In this document: piece by piece, positions 55,985 to 64,000 of the stretch | Layout of the letters: each line of letters opens with the position of its first letter | Numbering within the stretch: position 1 is the first letter of the stretch | Assembly: GCA_027422505.1 (NCBI GenBank) | Contig: JAPQWV010000748.1 | Location: 180,001 to 244,000 of the forward strand | DNA from: Craterostigma plantagineum | Lineage: Eukaryota; Streptophyta; Magnoliopsida; Lamiales; Linderniaceae | Direction of reading: 5' to 3' | Length of the DNA stretch: 64,000 bases | Program-made: the position numbers and the translations under genes | The notes under the pieces: model-generated | The model's database searches: none | What the model was told of the DNA's origin: nothing | What the model saw: only the letters and a program-made list of their open reading frames with translations

Positions 55985-57300
55985 GTCGGGAAATTTCATC
56001 ACATATGCAAGTCTCGGTTCCTCCTATTGTTGCACCTATCCACGCATCTAGACGCAATTCTGAATGAATTCATGATTCTCCTCTGTAGTCAGGTTATTGT
56101 CCTCCTCATTCAGATCAATATACCCAACATGCTCTTTTGTTGTATAGTACAACACGAAGGGGTGACTGTCACGTTAAGAGTTATACTAAAAATGCAGATG
56201 AGTAATAAAGTTTTTGAGGATGATAGAAGCAACAAAAATATGTAAAATTGCGACTAGAGCGATGCGCATAAGACGTAGTGAAATCCAAACTCAATAGATA
56301 AAATCTCAATAAGAAAGCGTATAAACCACGCCACACAGTGTTTAATTATTTTAATATAATGTATTCAAACCCCATAAACTATTCAAATAATAATCCAACA
56401 ATGGGTGTTATGGGTGGTAAAAAGTCGCGCTCATATAATTTTCTATTCGGAAATTATATACTAGACTTGGACTCACCTCCAACTCTTTTGCTGATATACT
56501 CCCATTCAACTGCGTTCAATCATCTCAAAACTTCTTCAATTTAGTTACACACATCTTTTCCTCGCAGTAATGACTTGGAACTAAGAGTTTCATATAATTG
56601 AGAAAGACGTTATTGTTTTTGCATTTGTCGAAGGGGTGTGTACACTGCTTGGGTCAATCGAAAGAGAATAGGACAAACATGCCATGCTATTTTCTTGTAA
56701 ATTTGTTTAAAAAAGAAAACCATCTATTCTTCCCTTCATTTAGAATAGGAAATGAAGGGTTGGGAGAGAATTACTAATAATCGAATGAGGCACATATTTT
56801 ACTCACGTGTCCTTTCTTAGGTACATACAATTATTTCGGATCGACAATAATGACTTCTATTGTAAGGTTATGACAAACAAACGTACGTACCATAATAATA
56901 TTGAAACCCGTTCAATATTAACATGGATCAATGCATTTGTTTCATTAGGAAATATCAATTTGAAAGTATATTTCGTGTCAACAAACGACCCCCAAGCATA
57001 ATTGCAATTTCAGGGGATGTAGAATAACTGCAGATGTCAATCGAGTCGCCGTACTTAAGAAAATGGCGTCCGTAAACTGCAAAAGAATACGTCAACAATT
57101 TGCTCTTTCATGCATGACTCTCACTAGCAACAAATTTCCTGCAACCTTGTAATAGATCACTTTTTGTGACTGCACTTTGATGTGCTTCAACACTGGGAAT
57201 ATTAGCTTCCAAGCTGTTATTAGCGGCAATATGTGTTGTGGCTGCAAACACCCGTGTAGTAGACATATGTTCCACTTGTTATCACACATAAAATGGCTTG
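55985..57300 (-). pseudogene. Gene-fragment-like module, copy 2 (unrecognised)
   Basis: Block A' (55985-56580) aligns with 48450-49018. It includes the exon-like frame (LNAVEWEYISKRVGG) and the same GTGAGTCC donor-like site near 56478, but has stops in that frame. Block B' (57165-57300, minus strand) reads TRVFAATTHIAANNSLEANI and then PSVEAHQSAVTKSDLLQG, open and protein-like. Order is B, A in copy 1 and A, B in copy 2, as expected if two tandem units once abutted and were later separated by the copia insertion. Confidence 0.45.
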
Positions 57301-57779
57301 ACAGATGATTTATACGTCTCAGAAATGTTTTTTTCTTTCCTTTATTTTTTGCAGAAAAAATCGAGGACATACTACTTTCCTTCGAAGCGTCCCATTTGAT
57401 GAACAGCATAGAAAATCCTACTAGTAAGATACGCCGTTTTCTGATAACTGAATTTTTTACATTTATGGAACTGCAAATGTCAAATTGCAATATACCATAT
57501 GTGATATTGTGGAGTTCACAACAATCGAGCTTGAACTTCGTCGTGATTGTTCGAACTTTTCAGCTTTTTGTTAAATATTTTTAACTTATGAAACAAATAA
57601 AGTTTTTAGTTTTAACTATTTTATGCTTACTAAAGCTACTCTTTGATTGCTCAGGTTTGATTCGTTGAGTAAACGAGCTCACCAGCAGATCTCGAGAGCC
57701 TAATTGTTTACCATCGAGCTCCAAAATGCTCGTCTAAGTATATCTGCTGGCCTTAACCTCCTAAATAAAGCATAAATAT
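57301..57779. other. AT-rich DNA, no gene recognised
   Basis: Includes the short hAT-MITE-like piece at 57672-57735. Nothing else is supported. Confidence 0.35.
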
Positions 57780-57979
57780 TATTTTTTATTTTAGTGATGA
57801 TCGAACAGTGACAGTGAAGGAGAGAAGAGGGGCAGCCGTTTTTTTTCTGCTCTATTCCTCCATACTTTTCATTCCAGCAATTATAGGTGTTTTAGTACAA
57901 AAGACATAAATGACTAAACAAAACAAATATAAATAAAAGCCCATCTAATATTTCTATCAAATAAACATTAATTTCAACA
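57780..57979 (-). mobile_element. Copia 3' LTR fragment
   Basis: On the minus strand, TGTTGAAATTAATG starts at 57979 directly after a polypurine tract (AAGGGGGAG, 57980-57990) that follows the pol remnant. The lower boundary near 57780 is approximate. Confidence 0.55.
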
Positions 57980-57999
57980 CTCCCCCTTAATATTTTAAA

Positions 58000-59022
58000 C
58001 CTTCATACCTAATAATTCTCTAAAATAAATAATCTTGTCATCCGGATGAGCTTCGGTGAAGATGTCCGCCAATTGGTCGCCGGTCTTCACATATTGGTTT
58101 GAATTTCTTCATCTTCGACCGCCTCTCGAATGTAGTGATGCTTGAGATTAATGTGCTCGTTCGACTATGGAACACAGAGTTCTTTGACATTGCAATCGCC
58201 GACTTGTTGTCACAAAAGAGAACTGTCGCCATGTCTTGCTTCTCCCCCATGTCTTCTAAAATCTTCCTCAACCAAACAACTTGCTTTGTAGCTCCACTCG
58301 CCGATACATATTCGGCCTCCGCCGAAGAGTGCGCTACCCTCTCTTGCTTCTTCGATACCCAACTAAATACCCCGGATCCAAGTGTAAACGTATATCCGGA
58401 TGTATTCTTCACATCGTCCATACTACCGGCTCAATCACTATCACAATAACCAAATAAATCAACAGTCTCTTCATCGCTTCTTTCATACATAAGGCCAAGC
58501 TCTTTGGTCCCTTGAATATATCTCAACAATCTTCTCCCAACTCCAAAATGAGTTTTGCTCGGTCGATGCAGAAACCGAGACAATAACCCCAAGGCATACA
58601 TGATATCCGGCCTAGTACTCGTAAGGTATAACAAACTCCCAACTAGACTTCTATATAAAGCCGCATCGGCATCACCACTTCCATCCTTTTTCACCAACTT
58701 CAAACTCCCAACTAGACTTCTATATAAAGCCGCATCGGCATCACCACTTCCATCCCTTTTCACCAACTTCTCATTCACCAACAAAGGTGTCATGACCGGA
58801 TTACAATCCTCCATTTTAAACTTCGATATATCTTGGGCATACTTCTTTTGTGAAATAAACACACCATCTTCCCTTTGCTTAATCTTAATCCCCAAGAAAT
58901 AATGCAACAAGCCCAAGTCATTCATCACATACCTTCTCAACATATCATTCATGAACTCACCCATCATTTCCCGTAAACATCAAATCATCAACGTAAAGTG
59001 AAACAAGAGTATAGAGTTGGTG
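58000..59022 (-). pseudogene. Ty1/copia RT C-terminal and RNase H remnant
   Basis: From the high-coordinate end: VSLYVDDLMFTGN (catalytic YVDD, about 58970-59010), a frameshift near 58970, then LGLLHYFLGIKIKQREDGVF, VNEKLVKRDGSG, YLTSTRPDIMYALGLLSRF, GYCDSD and, past a stop where a conserved Trp should be (58428-58433), KNTSGYTFTLGSGVFSWVSK, HSSAEAEYVSASGATKQ and FCDNKSAIAMSKN. A last frameshift precedes the terminus (about 58000). A 69-bp tandem duplication (58632-58769) repeats 23 residues in frame. The element is cut upstream of YVDD at 59022-59025, where the gypsy LTR begins. Confidence 0.9.
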
Positions 59023-59025
59023 CCT

Positions 59026-62000
59026 TATAGCGCCCCGTTTCCTTTTTCGGTATTTGCGCAGCTATTACATTTTCCCATAAAAATTTTCGCCTTTATTTCC
59101 TTTCATAACCATTCCCTTTGAACATAAACGGAGGCGTACATATGTCTATTTCCTTTCACTCATAACGTACATATATGTTCAACATAATTATTTTAACATC
59201 GTACAGAAATCTTACTAATGTTCCTTAAACTATATGCAAACTATGAACTGTGGGGAGTATGATAAGAATGTAGCCGGCCAACCTTGAATTCATGCTTTTG
59301 TATGCAGATGCATTCTAAGTCGCCTGTTAGATATCTACATCACTGTGAAAAACTATTCAGAGTATGATCGCAACATGTTATTCCATAAGCATACTATTAT
59401 CCATATCAGATCTGTAGATCAAAAGCATGAAATCCTTTCAATCATATGTTCTGTCACATAACGTCACGTCTTCAACATAAATTCCGTCACATAAGCATAG
59501 TCCATATAACCATTCATATGACCTATAAATCAGTGCAATTTTATATGATCATTTTCTTTTGATTCTCCCGTTATAGGCTGGCCAGACTCGTACCGTATGC
59601 CAGGTCGGCGCCCATGCATGGGACTCTGTAACCATTCTGTAATCCCCCGATTTGTTGACATGTGTGCCTGTACAGGACTCTCATCGTCCCCCGACTTGTA
59701 GGTACCGTAGATTTCTCCCGATTTGTAGGGAAGTATGTCGTAGCATCCGTATCATCCGATGTCATAGTAGTCATAACGGTTTCTCCGTTTATGATTATGT
59801 ATATGCAAATGCTATGCCCATATCCTTATTTCAAGTAATCGTCACCTAAGAGCACGTTACGGCACAAAGGCCCAATCAGTACATATAACACGTATATCAT
59901 AAAATCAATCGAGTCCCATTTAGCAAATAAGAGCATATTGCGGCATACAAACCCGGTTAATTCATATACTATGAAATCATCAACCAGATAATTCACAGAA
60001 GCATATAAGCACATAGACACATAAATTCATGTTGCATATCATAGTCACATATTCAACCTATTTTCCCGTTCGCTTCTTCGACCTTGTGCTTGCCTTTATC
60101 GGAATCCTGACCTATGTAATTATTTTGTCTGGTAAATATGGAACCCTATAATGATATACATGAGTGATATGCATGCTTGATTATGCATAGTCAGATTCCT
60201 ATTTATCGTCTTTACCCTTCTTCTATTCATACTGGTCATTATACTTTATAGAATCTCTACCTGGAAAATTATACTTGATTGATAATGAAAATTGTATACA
60301 TTTACAATTTTCTAAGTGCTGATAAGTTCATGCTTGAAAATACGGTTTCGAAAATATTGTAAGTTCGAAATGAACTAAGTATCGAAATACTGTTATGTAA
60401 TGACAATTGACTTTGACCTGAAAGTTCACAAGGATTCGCGAAGCCGATTTCAGCCCGCGAACAGAATTCGCAGCCAGATCTCTTTCTTAATGCAAAAACT
60501 ATTCGGGCCGAGAAAACCTCATTTTGGCTCGAGCATCGTTTCATAAATCGCAAAACTCATCGGCCCGCGGAAATCGTTTGGCCCGCGAAGAGCCCGATTC
60601 TATTTCCTGTTCGAAAATCGACTTGGCCCGCGAGAACCTAATTTCATCCCGAAATCAATTCGCGAAACTCTTTTACGAAAACAGCCTAAATTGCGAATAT
60701 CATTTGCGAAAGTTCTTTCGAAAATCTTAAAATACTATTCATTAAATCTTTCGAAGTTCACAATTTTCACTACTTACGAAAATCTTTAAAGCCCTCAAAA
60801 CAACATATATTCAGAAATCAAAACTCATATCATTAAAATCCCTTGCGAAAATTAATTAGAACACGGAAAGTCGTACATCCAAAAACATATTTTCTTTAAA
60901 AACCTAGAAAACTTTTATCAAACCCAAGTTTCTTAAAAAACATCAAGAACATCATCAAATTTCATAATTTGCCGAGAACTTTAAAACTATAACCGAAACC
61001 GTTTAAACTATTAAATCCAAAATACTAAAAACTTTATCAAATATCAAAACATGTTGGTACCGTTTTGAATTTTATCATACCGAACACAATTCTTAAAAAC
61101 TCTAATATTTCTACGTATATCGAAAACTTCAGCTTCAATGAAAGCTTTCAAATCGAAAATTCTGAAGTTCTTAACCTTTCAAATGCTAGAGATGCTCATA
61201 TATCGAAAACTACCTATTCAAAATACTTAATCTGTCTAAGTATATTTTCTCTAAAAGACAGCTTCTTTGAGATCCTAACATGATCTAATATCAAAATCAT
61301 CCCAATAAACATATATGCGACACCCTTTTGTATTAATCTAGTGTAAATATATCTATTTAGAACTTGGCAAAACTTTACATAATTCTTTAGGTGCTCATGA
61401 TCATAGTTTATTCACCTTATATGTAAGTTTCGAAATATAATATTTCTTACCTTCAACCTTCGAATGTTAAGTTGTTCAGCTATTCCTTTATTTCCTTTTG
61501 TTGAAAAGTCTTCTCTTAGCTTCTCTGTTCTTTATTTTTCTTTACGAGAGTTCTAACTTGATGATAGATTAAGAGTATATATTATAAAGGGTGATTTGAT
61601 AAGTAGGCGACATATCATTTCCTCCCATGCTAAGTATGTTAATAATTATCTTCTAGTATCGAAAATTTTCTCTCCCTTAAGCTCTATCGAAAACATGTTC
61701 TTTCCTAAATAGTTCTCCACCAATAGTAATCCTCTCTCTTGATGATCACAAAACTTCCACATATAAATAATAGATACACGTATGCTTTGTATGTTTCTTC
61801 TTAATGATATGAATTTTTCTTTTGCTCTTCTTTATACTAAGTTGCGTGTTGTAATATATAATGGACATCTAGCCTTTATCAAACTTATCATTACTCAAGT
61901 AATACAAAGTATTTTAATATTAAAGCCCTTCCTTCATAACTAGGTTTTGATACATAGTTCTCGAGACTTTCTTAAGTTAGGCTAAGCCTTTCAAAACTTC

Positions 62001-62522
62001 CATCGGTGTAAAATCTTTCTATCGAGAATTACAATTTTCGAACTCATACCCTCGAAAATTTCGTCTTTCGACAATCCAATTCTCCTAAGTCCTACTAAGA
62101 ATTTACAATACTTATCATATAACTTCAACTAATAAACATTATTTTATTATTAAAACTATTTCCTTCATGATTAGGTTTTCGATACTAGCTTTTAAAATTT
62201 CTTTAATTACAAAATCTTATATCGAGAATCAAAGTTCTCGCAATATCTTCTATCGAAAATTATGTCATTATCATTCCCATCAGTTCAAAATTGATTCTGA
62301 ATGAAAAACAACATTTTCGTACTACCTTCTTTTGAGAATCTATCCTCTTGTTTGATTATAAACTTCACTACTAGTCTATCTACTTCACTATTATTTTCCT
62401 TCAACAACTTATAATACCTAGCCAAGTACTATTCCATCAGTGCCTCTATTATAAATTAATTATGCAAATGCATAAATTGGTGTAAATGCATGAATTTATG
62501 ACATGAGGTTTCGGTTCTGATA
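59026..62522 (-). mobile_element. Very long LTR (~3.5 kb) of a minus-strand Ty3/gypsy element
   Basis: On the minus strand it starts after the polypurine tract AAAGAGGGGGAGAAC (62523-62537) and ends in GGGGCGCTATA at 59026, close to the GGGGCGTTACA-type terminus common in plant gypsy LTRs. It lies directly downstream of the decayed pol. Internal features are repeated TTCGCGGGCC words (60430-60670) and CCCCGATTTGT/CCCCGACTTGT repeats (59640-59730). No second LTR is in the window, so both boundaries are inferred. It could include post-pol sequence. Confidence 0.6.
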
Positions 62523-64000
62523 GTTCTCCCCCTCTTTAAAAAATTCGACAACAAAATTTCGCATCTGTGTCCGTGAATAATCATGGGTATTAGGTCTTCA
62601 TATTTCTTATTATTTCCCAAGTAGCTATACCGTCAGGTGACTTTCTGTCGTACTTTCTCCATTGGAATTATCTGGTTCCGCGGTCACCTATCAATATATT
62701 CAAGGATTTCTGCTGATTCTTCTGCCCGAAGTTTTCAACAACACTTACTGTTACATCACTCAAAACATGGGAAGGATCTGATATGTATCATCGTAACATC
62801 TTAACACAAAGACATGGCATATCTGTGACATTTCAGGTGGTAACGCCAGTCATTATGCCAACGGTCCAATACTTTCAAGTATCTTAGATAATCCAATGTA
62901 TCGTGGGCTTAACGTTCCTTTTCTATTTCCCTCAACTGCTTATTCCATTATCCGTCGAAATCATCATTGTAACTCATCTATCGTTCTAAGGCTGCTTTAA
63001 GTCGATTCTTAACTATTTCATCCTTTTCATTGTATCCGGAATTAAATCTATATCGTCCTTTCTAATTATCCATTTATCTGTAGATAAAAGCACCGTACTA
63101 AAATGTAACCTAATTCTGAACGCTTCCTATAAACTTCCCCAAATCTGGAAACGAATCTGAAATTACAATCAAACTCAGTATACTTAGATACTCTATGTAG
63201 TCAAACTATTCCATTGACATTTCTTTTGCTACATTTCTCCCTTGTAGAATTCTATCGATATGGCAAACAGTGAGCAAACTTCGTAAACCTATCAATAATT
63301 ACTCGAATGGTGCCATTTTTTCTGCATTGTTGGAGGTAGGCATTGACGAAAATCCATCATTATATAATCCATCGTTATATATTCCTATTTTAAAACTGAT
63401 ATGGGTAAAGGATAGAATGTTACCCAAGAGCCCTTGATGTTCCGCTCTAACCTGTTGACGAGTTAGACCTTTCAGCACATACTTGACTACATCTTCATTT
63501 TTAGCCACTAAGATTTGAGGTTTCGACACATTTCAGTGCTACCCGAATGCACAGTGTAAGGAACCGTATGCGCTTCTTACATTATCTCGTCGTAAGTTTT
63601 CAACATCGAGTAACACATATCTGGCTATTAATCGCTAAAGTACCAATTTCATCCAGGGTAAAAGACTTCTCTAGTCCTTATTTTACTACTTCAGCAATCT
63701 TGGCTAGCTTTTCATTCTTGAACTGTACTTGTTTAATTCAATCCTTCGAATTTAGGCAAGTTACGATCGAAACACATATAGTACTCGTACCATTCGCATT
63801 CAGTTTGATATTTATTTACCTCAAATCAATTGAACTTCACAATGAATGTGATGATAACTAGGAAATAGTACTACACAACTTTCGATTTAAATGTAAGTAC
63901 AAGTAACAATGGGCGTCTTCCATAGTGATCCACTAGCCGTCTAATCCAGAAAATTCGTCTCACATTTAGTCCTTTTGATTCAACAATTTGTTCAGAATTC
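62523..64000 (-). pseudogene. Decayed chromovirus-like gypsy pol: RNase H end, integrase, C-terminal domain
   Basis: The minus strand, in several frames, shows KSFTLDEIGTLAINSQICV near 63660, EAHTVPYTVHSGSTEMCRNL (integrase zinc-finger zone, 63515-63575), KYVLKGLTRQQVRAEHQG (63430-63490), a scrambled core, GTLSPRYIGLSKILESIGPL (GPY/F-like integrase tail, 62870-62925), and a final EILLSNFLKRGRTIRTE just before the LTR. These blocks occur in the order expected for Tekay/Del-type pol but with stops and frameshifts throughout. The rest of the element lies beyond 64000. Confidence 0.8.

Overview
The window is plant nuclear DNA, almost certainly from a eudicot. It holds one intact two-exon GATA-type zinc-finger gene with plant splice sites, surrounded by nested and decayed plant retrotransposons (Ty3/gypsy Tat-like and chromovirus-like, Ty1/copia SIRE-like and others) and TIR DNA transposons. 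I cannot name the species. Roughly nine tenths of the sequence is mobile-element or tandem-repeat DNA.

Layout. 1-5821: 3' part of a non-autonomous Tat-like LTR element with decayed protease, RT and RNase H pieces, an antisense coiled-coil ORF and a truncated 3' LTR. 6129-17357: an 11.2 kb TIR (MULE-like) element whose interior is mostly a 9 kb tandem array of 146-bp monomers, organised by ~310-bp spacers into a ~2,045-bp higher-order repeat; a Ulp1-like protease remnant lies beside the array. 18133-26002: a complete LTR element (LTRs 716/718 bp, target duplication ACATG) with no pol, filled by four kinds of tandem repeat. 26093-27040: a related LTR in antisense. 28635-30676: a copia gag plus LTR and a truncated gypsy RT, all on the minus strand. 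31468-32720: the GATA gene (minus strand, 240 aa). 33419-37316: a second, shorter TIR element full of tandem repeats. 37926-47528: a complete 9.6 kb LTR element (two 973-bp LTRs, target duplication ACTAC) of the same family as 1-5821. 49019 to about 53955: a 5'-truncated SIRE-like copia element that has lost its RT core. 47.6-49.0 and 55.2-57.3 kb: diverged copies of a gene-fragment-like duplicated module, with a long hairpin at 55212-55425. 57780-59025: copia RT/RNase H remnant (minus), cut at its YVDD motif by the very long LTR (59026-62522) of a minus-strand gypsy element whose decayed pol runs off the window end.

How the parts relate. The gypsy families at 1-5821, 18133-26002 and 37926-47528 share the primer-binding-site sequence and/or polypurine tract where these are visible, and antisense coiled-coil ORFs; the LTR families for which U5 is present share a covarying U5 hairpin. 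None has an intact polymerase, so any movement would have depended on a partner element. The GATA factor is the only gene I would call functional. The most unusual structures are the nucleosome-length higher-order array inside the MULE-like element, its smaller counterpart at 33-37 kb, and the retroelement arrays whose repeat units each encode small hairpins with compensatory changes.
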